From assembly GCA_023399375.1 (NCBI GenBank), contig JAEWPX010000117.1:1-5861 (forward strand): 5,861 nt of DNA, in the 5' to 3' direction. Shown here piece by piece: positions 1 through 5,108 of this stretch. Origin of the DNA: Pseudomonadota bacterium. Its GTDB lineage: Bacteria; Desulfobacterota; Desulfovibrionia; Desulfovibrionales; Desulfovibrionaceae. Both the position numbers and the translations under genes were made by a program. Every line of letters starts with the position of its first letter. Position 1 is the stretch's first letter. The notes beneath the pieces were generated by a model that was not told the DNA's origin, did no database searches, and saw nothing but the letters and a program-made list of their open reading frames with translations.

Positions 1-431
1 GGGTGCCCGAGAGCCAGCGGCTCGTCGCGCCGGCCCTGCTTCCCGGCGGCAAGACCCGGGAGGAGGCGCTCGACATCCTGGCCAGGGCGGTAGGCCTGGA
101 GGGCCAGGCGGCGCGGATCGTGGCCACACCAGTGGGCAAGGTGACCCTGCAAAGGGATTTGCTGGCCCACCTGGTCGAAAAAGAGAGCAATTCCCGGGAG
201 CGCTACGGGAATTTCCTTCTGCCCACGCTGCAAAGCCCCTACGAGGTCTACCTCACCGCCTACGAGGACGGCTACCGGGAGCGTTACATCGGGCTCTTCA
301 CCGGAAAATACAATCTGTTGACCGTGGCCAGGGTGAACCGGGACGGGAGCCTGCTCTGGAACATGATGCAGGTCGACGACAAGCATTTGAACAAACAGCG
401 GGTGGGGGAACTGCTGTACCCGAAGAAATAA
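1..431 (+). CDS. Mu F-like head morphogenesis protein, C-terminal part with PBECR2-like nuclease-fold domain (partial)
   Basis: The reading frame is open to the window edge, so the visible 142 residues are probably the C-terminal part of a longer protein; the GTG at position 3 is unlikely to be the true start. Residues about 13-60 carry the linker-like pattern LLPGGKTREEALDIL...VGKVTLQRDLL. Residues about 64-140 match my recollection of the PBECR2 domain (phage Barnase-EndoU-ColicinE5/D-RelE-like nuclease fold): RERYGNFLLPTLQSPYEVYL, then an aromatic YIGLF strand and a final beta-rich stretch. In Mu-like phages this domain is found at the end of the Mu F/SPP1 gp7-type minor head protein, which acts in head assembly and may be packaged with the DNA. 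The following gpG-like gene supports a late head operon. The stop is TAA at 429-431. Whether the fold is catalytic cannot be judged here; the F-like N-terminal part lies outside the window and is inferred. Confidence 0.75.
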   Translation, partial: VPESQRLVAPALLPGGKTREEALDILARAVGLEGQAARIVATPVGKVTLQRDLLAHLVEKESNSRERYGNFLLPTLQSPYEVYLTAYEDGYRERYIGLFTGKYNLLTVARVNRDGSLLWNMMQVDDKHLNKQRVGELLYPKK

Positions 432-579
432 AAGAGCCGGCGGAGCGTCCCACCCCCGTGGAGTCACGGGCTCCACGACGGTCCTTCATCCCTTCCCAGC
501 GCCCGAACGCTCCGGGAATCTCGACCCCGCCGGCCTCTATGGAAATCACATAATCCCGCCCGCCCGAGGAGGCAAGCCC
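432..579 (+). other. Structured intergenic region between the F-like and G-like head genes
   Basis: This 148-nt gap is unusually long for a tightly packed phage head operon and has no credible ORF; the longest ATG frame is four codons at 539. It contains nested inverted repeats: CGTGGAG (457-463) with CTCCACG (471-477) around a 7-nt loop, GGAGCGT (442-448) with ACGCTCC (507-513), and GCCGGC (436-441) with GCCGGC (529-534). Together they could fold as one long branched structure between the F-like stop and the gpG Shine-Dalgarno at 566-572. No T-run follows, so it is not an obvious terminator. It could be an RNA-processing or translational-control element, or just GC-rich self-complementarity. 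Confidence 0.4.
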
Positions 580-1032
580 ATGTCCGACATGATCGAGATC
601 CGCATCGACTCCGCCAAGCTGGTTGCCGCCCTGCGCCGGCTCATCGCCAGCGGTCGCGACCTCACCCCGGCCATGCGCCGGGCCGCCGGCATCATGCACG
701 ACGCGGTGGAAGAAAATTTCGAGCAGGAAGGCCGGCCGAAGTGGAAGAGCCTGGCCGCGTCCACCCTGCGCCAGCGGGCCAAGGAAGGCAGCACCGGCAA
801 GATCCTCCAGCGCCGCGGCAACTTGGCCCGCTCCATCACTCGCCACGCCGACGCCGATAGCGCCATGGTCGGCACCAACCTGGTCTACGCCGCCATCCAC
901 CAGTTGGGCGGCCAGGCCGGCCGGGGCCGCAAGGTGAAGATCCCGGCCCGCCCCTACCTGGAACTGACCCGGGACGACGAGGACGCTATCGAGAAGAGCT
1001 TCGCCAAATTCCTGGGGGGGGCGGTGGGGTAA
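580..1032 (+). CDS. Mu gpG-like phage virion morphogenesis protein (tail completion)
   Basis: This 150-aa protein matches the phage virion morphogenesis family that includes Mu gpG (PF05069, also called phage_tail_S), whose members act late in virion assembly at the head-tail joining or tail-completion step. Visible signatures are the N-terminal helix IRIDSAKLVAALRRLIASG, a central ...NFEQEGRPKWKSLAASTLRQR segment, LQRRGNLARSI, then NLVYAAIHQLGG and the C-terminal KIPARPYLELTRDDEDAI. This order (hydrophobic helix, 'P-W-x-x-L', 'Y-A-x-x-H-x-x-G', 'P-A-R-P-[YF]-L') is characteristic. The length is close to Mu gpG. The start is set by GAGGAGG at 566-572, seven bases before the ATG. It lies downstream of the F-like gene, as in Mu. 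No truncation or frameshift is seen. Confidence 0.92.
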   Translation: MSDMIEIRIDSAKLVAALRRLIASGRDLTPAMRRAAGIMHDAVEENFEQEGRPKWKSLAASTLRQRAKEGSTGKILQRRGNLARSITRHADADSAMVGTNLVYAAIHQLGGQAGRGRKVKIPARPYLELTRDDEDAIEKSFAKFLGGAVG

Positions 1033-1038
1033 TAGGTC

Positions 1039-1473
1039 ATGGCCTGCTCGCACTACATCCCGTATGGCTCGGATCACCTTATATGGATGTGCGGCCCGAA
1101 GCGCGTGCCGGTCTGCACGGTGCCGGGTTGCGTGCGGGAGGCGGTGGTCCTGTGCGACGGCCCGGGCCGGGGAAGGCGGCGGCGATGTGACGCGCCTCTT
1201 TGTCTCGCCCATGCGGCCGAGATCGCGACCGACCATCACCTGTGCGCGGAACATGCCGCCGGCATTCTCGGGGCCACCCTCGGCCCTGTGCCGGTCCTCT
1301 TCGAGTCGGCCATCGACGACCTGGCCCGCTGCCGGGACGCCCGGTGCGCCCACCGCAAACGCTGCCTGCGGTGGACGGATTGCCGGGACCAGGCGATCCG
1401 GGTGTTCGACTTCGGGAGCACCCGGGAGAACTGGCGGTGGCCATGCCGGTGGTTCGATAATATCTTCAAATGA
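1039..1473 (+). CDS. Cys-rich probable zinc-binding protein, last gene of the late + strand operon
   Basis: I do not recognise a named family. The 144-aa product has 13 cysteines. The N-terminal half has a cross-brace-like series, C26-x4-C31-x7-C39-x10-C50-x4-C55-x2-H58-x10-C69-x2-H72, which resembles two interleaved zinc sites. A second cluster, C98-x4-C103-x5-C109-x5-C115, follows, and the C-terminus is Trp-rich (NWRWPCRWFD). A basic run GRGRRRR (residues 43-49) sits inside the first cluster and could contact nucleic acid. There is no signal peptide or TM segment, so it should act in the cytoplasm. The ATG lies six bases after the gpG stop, and the G-rich end of gpG (1014-1030) may serve as ribosome binding site, suggesting coupling to gpG. 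The terminator begins just after the stop. The protein looks structurally intact; zinc binding is inferred. Confidence 0.8.
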   Translation: MACSHYIPYGSDHLIWMCGPKRVPVCTVPGCVREAVVLCDGPGRGRRRRCDAPLCLAHAAEIATDHHLCAEHAAGILGATLGPVPVLFESAIDDLARCRDARCAHRKRCLRWTDCRDQAIRVFDFGSTRENWRWPCRWFDNIFK

Positions 1474-1478
1474 AAACA

Positions 1479-1502
1479 GCCCGCCGGATCGCTCCGGCGG
1501 GC
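1479..1502 (+). terminator. Rho-independent terminator of the head-gene operon
   Basis: A perfect 10-bp GC-rich stem (1479-1488 with 1493-1502, core CCGCCGGA/TCCGGCGG) with a TCGC tetraloop starts five bases after the stop of the Cys-rich gene. It is preceded by an A-run (AAAA at 1473-1476) and followed by a weak T-rich stretch (ATCTGTTT). Position, stem strength and the promoter just downstream all fit a transcription stop. The imperfect T-tract is the main reservation. Confidence 0.75.
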
Positions 1503-1507
1503 CATCT

Positions 1508-1536
1508 GTTTAACGATTTCGCCCTTTCGTTTAACG
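1508..1536 (+). repeat. Tandem GTTTAACG direct repeat, 21 bp period
   Basis: GTTTAACG occurs at 1508-1515 and again at 1529-1536, exactly 21 bp apart (two helical turns), in the gap between the late-operon terminator and the moron promoter. A small dyad, AACGC-N6-GCGTT, overlaps the second copy at 1533-1548. The spacing puts both copies on the same DNA face, as expected for a dimeric or cooperative regulator site, about 80-105 bp upstream of the -35 box. With only two 8-mers, chance is possible. Confidence 0.3.
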
Positions 1537-1614
1537 CTCCATGGCGTTTTGACCAGGTGCGTTCAGCCCTTGTTCAAAGGGCCGCGCCGCCCACCGTTTC
1601 CGGTTGGCCACAGC

Positions 1615-1645
1615 TTGACAACCGTTGCGCTTTTGCTTGTATTAT
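1615..1645 (+). promoter_or_regulatory. Sigma70-type promoter for the DUF4352-like membrane protein gene
   Basis: A perfect -35 hexamer TTGACA (1615-1620) is followed after 19 bp by TATTAT (1640-1645), a 5/6 match to the -10 consensus, inside a locally AT-rich patch (about 1630-1665) that stands out from the GC-rich surroundings. A start near 1652 would give a leader of about 55 nt before the ATG at 1707. The spacer is 2 nt longer than ideal; nearby shifted -10 options score worse. Confidence 0.7.
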
Positions 1646-1706
1646 ATAGCCTATCAAAATTGTTGCGTGATCAGGCGCTGTATGTTCGCAAAACCGGGAG
1701 AAATCC

Positions 1707-2504
1707 ATGCAAACCCTTTTTGCCATCCTCCTGCTGGCATCCTTGCTGGGCATTTTGTTGGGCCTCATCAAGCCATCCCTGGTGCTGCACTGGGGAGCGA
1801 AACGGACCCGATTGCGGGCCGTGGGCTGGTATTCACTGTTCACGGTGCTCTGCGTCATGGCCATTGGCGTCAGCCCATCTATTCAGGGATTTTCCACGGG
1901 TTTTTCCGAGGGGTTCAAGGAAGGAATGAATCAACAGCCTTCCGAAGAGGCCAAGAGCGCGCCGGCCCCGGCGGTCGCTGAAACCAAGCCCGCCGCCCCG
2001 GTTCCCGTCATGGAAACCAAGCCTACCGCGCCCGCACCGGTCGCGGAGACTGCGCCTGCAAAACCTGAAAAAGCCTCCAAAACGACCGACGAACCGCAGC
2101 CATTCAAAATCGGCATGGACGTCCCAGTCGGGAAATTCGTTTATACGGTGAAGTCGGTGAAGTTCGCCAAACGTCTAGGCAACAGCATGACCAACCAAAC
2201 AGCAGATGGTGTTTTCCTCCTGGTCAACATGACCATCCGCAACAACGACACCGAAACCCGCACATTGGACGGCAGCCTTTTCAAGATCAAGGACACGGGC
2301 GGCACGGAATACGAACACAGTTCCTCCGGCTCCACCGCCTTGATGCTGTCCGGCGGCAAGCCCCTCTTCCTCAAGCAGTGCCAGCCGAAGATCCCGACGG
2401 CGGGCATACTGGTCTTCGAAGTCCCGGATCAAAGCTCGCCTTATGTTCTTGAGCTTTCCGGCGGCTATTGGTCTAGGCAACATGCCCAGGTCGCCCTCCA
2501 GTAG
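1707..2504 (+). CDS. Membrane-anchored DUF4352-like protein, probable phage moron
   Basis: This 265-aa protein has two N-terminal hydrophobic helices (about residues 3-22 and 40-57) separated by a basic loop with AKRTRLR (31-37). A flexible Pro/Ala/Glu/Lys linker with three near-repeats covers about 80-130. A C-terminal beta-rich domain spans about 132-253 (FKIGMDVPVGKFVYTVKSVKF... GVFLLVNMTIRNNDTETRTL... ILVFEVPDQ). That pattern matches DUF4352 (Telokin-like, PF11611), an Ig-like domain usually held on the outer face of the cytoplasmic membrane. There is no lipobox. GGGAG (1696-1700) sits six bases before the ATG. The gene has its own promoter and is bracketed by terminators. Its base composition is less GC-rich than that of its neighbours. 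This fits a moron expressed from the prophage. Superinfection exclusion or another host-envelope effect is possible but only inferred. Confidence 0.85.
   Translation: MQTLFAILLLASLLGILLGLIKPSLVLHWGAKRTRLRAVGWYSLFTVLCVMAIGVSPSIQGFSTGFSEGFKEGMNQQPSEEAKSAPAPAVAETKPAAPVPVMETKPTAPAPVAETAPAKPEKASKTTDEPQPFKIGMDVPVGKFVYTVKSVKFAKRLGNSMTNQTADGVFLLVNMTIRNNDTETRTLDGSLFKIKDTGGTEYEHSSSGSTALMLSGGKPLFLKQCQPKIPTAGILVFEVPDQSSPYVLELSGGYWSRQHAQVALQ
1965..2057 (+). repeat. Degenerate coding repeat in the Pro/Ala/Glu linker
   Basis: Three imperfect units of about ten residues (APAVAETKP, APVPVMETKP, APAPVAETAP; residues about 87-117 of the DUF4352-like protein) form the linker between the membrane helices and the beta domain. 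At DNA level the copies diverge (for example GCTGAAACCAAG versus ATGGAAACCAAG), so they are old or selected at the protein level. Such linkers span the cell-wall or periplasmic space and commonly vary in length. Confidence 0.6.
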
Positions 2505-2517
2505 CATTGCGTCCCCT

Positions 2518-2549
2518 GCCGGCGCGGTTTCAAATGGAACCGCGCCGGC
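2518..2549. terminator. Hairpin terminator shared by convergent genes
   Basis: A perfect 12-bp stem, GCCGGCGCGGTT (2518-2529) with AACCGCGCCGGC (2538-2549), and an 8-nt loop lies 13 bases after the DUF4352 gene stop. It abuts the stop codon of the opposing SNase gene (2549-2551). In the + direction a TTTT run follows ten bases later (2560-2563). In the - direction there is no T-run, so the stop there may be weaker. Its position between converging genes argues for a bidirectional terminator. Confidence 0.7.
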
Positions 2550-2968
2550 TACCAGCTCCTTTTCCCGCCCTCATATGGCATCGCCAATCCTGCATCGAGC
2601 AGCGCCCGGCACAGATTCTCCCCGTGCACGTCCACATCCGCGAGCAGCCGGCCGTACTTCTCGCGGCCGACATCCCGAAGAGTGAGGTGCATGCCGGGGG
2701 CGACCCTTCCGGCGACGAATGCCTTGGCCTGCTGGGCCTTGGCCGCGATCTCGGGGCGCTTGTCGTGCAGCTCCGGCGCGTCGCAATGGCGCAGCCGCAC
2801 GGACTGCGCCCGGAAAAACCGGGGCATGCGCCCCATGAGCTTCACTTTGATGGTGTCGCCGTCCACCACGCGCACAACCTTGGCCTCCAGGTCGGGACCG
2901 GGCTCCCGGGCCAGGGCCGGGCTGGCCAGGAGCGTCACGAGGCAGAGGGATATGGCTGCGAATCGCAT
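2549..2968 (-). CDS. Exported thermonuclease (SNase) family protein
   Basis: The 139-aa product begins with a Sec signal peptide (MRFAAISLCLVTLLASPALA, probable cut after ALA at 20), so it should be exported; no lipobox Cys is present. The remaining ~119 residues match the staphylococcal nuclease fold, a calcium-dependent phosphodiesterase family. Visible motifs are VVRVVDGDTIKV (31-42, Asp36 at the position of SNase Asp21), VRLRHCDAPEL (57-67, Arg58 and Glu66 at the positions of Arg35 and Glu43) and EKYGRLLADV (103-112, Arg107 for Arg87). All catalytic positions are retained, so activity is plausible. The ATG at 2968 was chosen over an in-frame TTG at 2974 because the signal peptide starts cleanly there; no strong ribosome site is seen. 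It is the last gene of the - strand operon, 24 bases after the preceding stop, and ends at the shared terminator. Confidence 0.88.
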   Translation of the reverse strand: MRFAAISLCLVTLLASPALAREPGPDLEAKVVRVVDGDTIKVKLMGRMPRFFRAQSVRLRHCDAPELHDKRPEIAAKAQQAKAFVAGRVAPGMHLTLRDVGREKYGRLLADVDVHGENLCRALLDAGLAMPYEGGKRSW

Positions 2969-2992
2969 AGGCAAACCGTATCAAGATATGCG

Positions 2993-3451
2993 TCAACGCG
3001 AAAGGTTTTCGACCAGCGCCGGCTCCCGCCGGCCGACCAGAAACACCCGCCACCTGCCGTCCACGCCCTGGAACGGCTCCGTCATGGTGAACGTCTTGTC
3101 GCGCAGGGCTACGCCTTCCGGGCTGATCCGGCCGTTTGCGACAGCCACGGGCGATCCCTTGGGCAGTTCCGGGGCCGGCGACGGGGCCGCGCACGGTGCG
3201 GGGGCGGGTGCCGACGACAAGGGAGGACGGCCGTCGGCCAGCCAAAACAACCAAGCCAGGATGTCGGCTTTGGTCCAAAAAAAGTACCGCCGTCCACCGG
3301 GACGTAACCAGCGCCGGCCAACCCTGGCCCGGAACTGGTCGTCCAGGCCCTCGCCGCCGGGAAACAGCCGGGCCGGGAACAGCTCCACGGCCACGCGACG
3401 GCGTGATTCCTCAATGATGATCCGGAATTCCGGCTTGCGTTTGTCGGCCAT
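2993..3451 (-). CDS. Two-part hypothetical protein with a Pro/Ala linker
   Basis: I do not recognise the family. The 152-aa protein has an N-terminal part (residues about 8-74) rich in Arg and aromatics, with a strand-like FRIIIEE, RRYFFWTKADILAWLFWLADG and several tryptophans. A low-complexity Ala/Pro linker follows (about 78-98), then a C-terminal part (about 100-152) containing DKTFTMTEPFQGVDGRWRVFLVG. The aromatic stretch 56-72 is too interrupted by charges to be a clear TM helix. The frame is open for 60 codons further upstream, but the ATG at 3451 has AGGAAG just before it and clears the preceding gene by 34 bases, so the shorter form is preferred. It is the second-to-last gene of the early/middle operon. 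A regulatory or host-takeover role is only a guess from position. Confidence 0.7.
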   Translation of the reverse strand: MADKRKPEFRIIIEESRRRVAVELFPARLFPGGEGLDDQFRARVGRRWLRPGGRRYFFWTKADILAWLFWLADGRPPLSSAPAPAPCAAPSPAPELPKGSPVAVANGRISPEGVALRDKTFTMTEPFQGVDGRWRVFLVGRREPALVENLSR

Positions 3452-3485
3452 TTGCGCTTCCTGGCGCGCAAGTCGCGCGCGAAAT

Positions 3486-3749
3486 TTAAGAAAAGGACTG
3501 CGCGGGAAGCTGCGCAATAAAGGATGGGCCAAGGAAGTCGAAAAGCGCCTCTTTCCCCCGCCCTTGAAGGGAAACTCGGAGCTTGAACCCGCAGCACGCG
3601 CAGGGGACGGATTCCAGTTCCATGATGACACAGTTGCGGCGCACCTTGTAAATAGTCCCGGCCGGCAGCTTGCCCAGTCTGTTCCCCAGTTCGACGCGAG
3701 AACGGACGTAGTTGTCAGCCCAATCCTTCTTCCGTTTAGGAGGCTTCAT
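3486..3749 (-). CDS. Small CxCC-containing hypothetical protein downstream of the Mor-like gene
   Basis: This is an 87-aa protein with a basic start (MKPPKRKKDW), a turn-rich GKLPAGTIYKVRRN and a cysteine knuckle VPCACCGFKLRVS (Cys50, 52, 53, with Cys40 nearby), probably a small zinc- or disulfide-stabilised beta fold. Small proteins with one CxxC-like knuckle after a 'GT-x-[YF]-x-V' strand recur in early regions of Mu-like phages, but I cannot name this one. The ATG at 3749 follows the stop of the Mor-like gene by one base (TAAGATG), so it is probably translated by re-initiation. The longer upstream reading overlaps that gene and is rejected. Function unknown. Confidence 0.75.
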   Translation of the reverse strand: MKPPKRKKDWADNYVRSRVELGNRLGKLPAGTIYKVRRNCVIMELESVPCACCGFKLRVSLQGRGKEALFDFLGPSFIAQLPAQSFS

Positions 3750-3750
3750 C

Positions 3751-4053
3751 TTACACCAGCTTGTACTGATCGTTCTTGATCGTCCCTGTCGTGATTGCCT
3801 CGTAGACGAATCGCTCGGCAAATCCAGTGGCCCGCACCAGGGATGCGATGTTGTTTCCGTCGTAGTGTTCGCGGATATACCGGATGGCGGCACGTTTCAG
3901 GGCCTGCTTGCGGATGGTGATGGTCGCGCCTTGGAAGGTTTCCCATAGTCGGATGGCGAATTCCATGCCGCACGACTCCGCGACCTCGCGCAGATGCCCT
4001 TCCAGGTCATCCGGTCGCACGGTCGCGTAGAAGGCTTCGCGTGAGATATTCAT
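3751..4053 (-). CDS. mor: Mor-like transcription activator
   Basis: This 100-aa protein resembles the Mor/C activator family of Mu (PF08765), dimeric DNA-binding proteins that recruit host RNA polymerase to middle (Mor) or late (C) promoters. Residues about 15-45 (DDLEGHLREVAESCGMEFAI) fit the dimerisation part: an acidic, helical segment followed by the GMEFAIRLWETFQGATITI stretch typical of the family. Residues about 58-88 (YIREHYDGNNIASLVRATGF, then ERFVYEAI) fit the C-terminal helix-turn-helix. It is shorter than Mu Mor (129 aa), mainly at the ends. The ATG at 4053 overlaps the gemA stop (ATGA), the same gemA-mor order as Mu, which strengthens the call. GGAG and GAGG lie just upstream. 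Mor versus C cannot be separated by sequence alone; the position next to gemA favours Mor. Confidence 0.85.
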   Translation of the reverse strand: MNISREAFYATVRPDDLEGHLREVAESCGMEFAIRLWETFQGATITIRKQALKRAAIRYIREHYDGNNIASLVRATGFAERFVYEAITTGTIKNDQYKLV

Positions 4054-4493
4054 TCCCTCTTCGCTCCCATGGCCTCCAGGGCCGAAACCAGCTTTTCGAC
4101 GTCCCGCTGGCCGCACCAGGCGAGCTTCGGCTTGCCGGTGATCCGCACGACGAGCTTGTCCAGCGCCGTCTTCCGGGCGGCCTCGGTTTCCTGGCGGGAG
4201 ACCTGTTTCCACAGCGCCGCGACCAGGCGCAACTGGGCGTCCGAAGCCGCCCGGGGCCGCTTCTTGGGGGCCGGCGCACCGCCTCGGGCCTGCCAGACGC
4301 CGGCCTCGACCGCCTGCTGCTCCATCTGCTCGATGCAGCTGGCCAGGGCACGAGGGGACAAGTCCTTGGACGACGCCGCGCCGAAGCGTTCGAGCACGGC
4401 CCGGTAGGTGGGCTCGTCGAGGCCGAGCGCCCGGCGAAGAGCGTGGAGCTTCTTGGTCTGCCCCGGCGTGGGGGCTTTGGCGGCGGCTGGCAT
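4050..4493 (-). CDS. gemA: GemA (Mu gp16 family) regulatory protein
   Basis: The 147-aa protein matches the gp16/GemA family of Mu-like phages (DUF1018, PF06252). Mu GemA is an early protein reported to alter host gene expression and DNA supercoiling during lytic growth. Signatures are the N-terminal QTKKLHALRRALGLDEPTYRAVLERFG (12-38), the conserved 'ALGLDE-x-x-Y' core, then SSKDLSPRAL...IEQME (41-58), a basic Ala/Pro/Lys linker (72-83) and a C-terminal LRLVAALWKQVSR helix with a KLVVRITGKPKLAWCGQRDVEKLVSALE segment. It is cytoplasmic, without a TM segment. Its start codon shares a base with the upstream stop (TAATG at 4491-4495) and its stop overlaps mor (ATGA), so the three genes are translationally coupled. 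Confidence 0.9.
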   Translation of the reverse strand: MPAAAKAPTPGQTKKLHALRRALGLDEPTYRAVLERFGAASSKDLSPRALASCIEQMEQQAVEAGVWQARGGAPAPKKRPRAASDAQLRLVAALWKQVSRQETEAARKTALDKLVVRITGKPKLAWCGQRDVEKLVSALEAMGAKRE

Positions 4494-4795
4494 TAGACGG
4501 TCTCCTTGCGCAGGATAGGGATGTATTCCGTATTCAATTCCACCACACCCATGACCGTCTCAAAATCAATTTGATTGGATTCGGCCACGTCCTGGTAGGT
4601 CATTTTTTCCCAGAGCATGTCCAAAACACGCTGCCGCTGTTCCTTGGGCAGAGCCTTGGCTTTCTTCTTCCATTCCGCCTTGATGGTGGCGACTGTAATG
4701 CGCTTGACCGGTGGGAGCCCCATCTTTTTGCGAAGCTTGTTATCCTCGGCCAGGGTCATCCGCTTCTGCTTTTTCGGCTTACTTTTTGTGCTCAT
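4493..4795 (-). CDS. Small basic protein with possible helix-turn-helix
   Basis: The 100-aa protein starts with a Lys-rich tail (MSTKSKPKKQKRMTLAED), followed by helical KMGLPPVKRITVATIKAEWKKKAKALPKEQRQ (25-56) and a C-terminal segment MTYQDVAESNQIDFETVMGV (65-84). That last segment reads like a helix-turn-helix: two helices around a polar turn, with 'YQDVAE' as first helix and 'DFETVMGVVEL' as recognition helix. It is probably a DNA-binding protein. The ATG at 4795 has GGAAGGGA upstream. It overlaps the end of the preceding Cys-rich gene by 17 bases and is coupled to gemA by TAATG. I cannot tie it to a named Mu protein; a small transcription factor of the early region is the likeliest reading. 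Confidence 0.72.
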   Translation of the reverse strand: MSTKSKPKKQKRMTLAEDNKLRKKMGLPPVKRITVATIKAEWKKKAKALPKEQRQRVLDMLWEKMTYQDVAESNQIDFETVMGVVELNTEYIPILRKETV

Positions 4796-5108
4796 GGGAT
4801 TCCCTTCCGAGTGCCGCCGGGCACGTGGTACAGCCTCCACCGCAGACGCTAAGGCCAATACACGGAGGCGGCGAGACATCCGCTTTCTTCATGACGACAA
4901 GCCTGTCATCATGGACAACGCCGGCCGTCTCTGGGATGCGGCAACGCCTTTCGCAACCCGGACAGCACAAGCCGTCCGCAAACCGCCGGGCGATATGTAC
5001 TCCCGGCTTCTTGCAGGGCTTGTAGCCGGACTCCGCTTCCACATAGACATGCCCGTTGGCGCGTCCCACCACAGTGAGCCAATAGGCGCATTCCCGAGCG
5101 TTACCCAT
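4779..5108 (-). CDS. Cys-rich hypothetical protein, possible zinc ribbon
   Basis: This 109-aa protein of unknown family has ten cysteines. The main cluster is CCPGCERRC (48-56), with Cys32 before it; a second one, CIGLSVCGGGCTTC (83-96), follows a charged stretch. The N-terminus (ECAYWLTVVGRANGHVYVEA) looks like a beta hairpin, so a small beta-rich zinc-binding module is likely. The ATG at 5108 has GGAGG about six bases upstream and overlaps the last codons of the NDT-like gene by eight bases, indicating coupling. No signal peptide or TM segment is visible. It might bind nucleic acid or a protein partner; function not assignable. Confidence 0.72.
   Translation of the reverse strand: MGNARECAYWLTVVGRANGHVYVEAESGYKPCKKPGVHIARRFADGLCCPGCERRCRIPETAGVVHDDRLVVMKKADVSPPPCIGLSVCGGGCTTCPAALGRESHEHKK

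Noticed and set aside
298..1353. Long 351-codon open frame on the - strand
   Set aside because: It lies opposite the gpG-like and Cys-rich genes, has low-complexity Gly/Ala/Arg composition typical of a GC-rich antisense shadow and matches no family.
1707..1880. Lipoprotein reading of the DUF4352-like protein
   Set aside because: The only early Cys (residue 49) lies in the second TM helix without a lipobox; a membrane anchor fits better.
1549..1981. Alternative + and - frames over the moron promoter region
   Set aside because: They overlap the promoter and the N-terminus of the DUF4352-like gene, whose TM helices and domain explain the frame at 1707.
2507..3779. Long open frames on the + strand (2507-3307 and 2682-3779)
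   Set aside because: They are antisense to the SNase, the 152-aa and the CxCC genes. The - strand frames carry recognisable motifs and ribosome sites; these do not.
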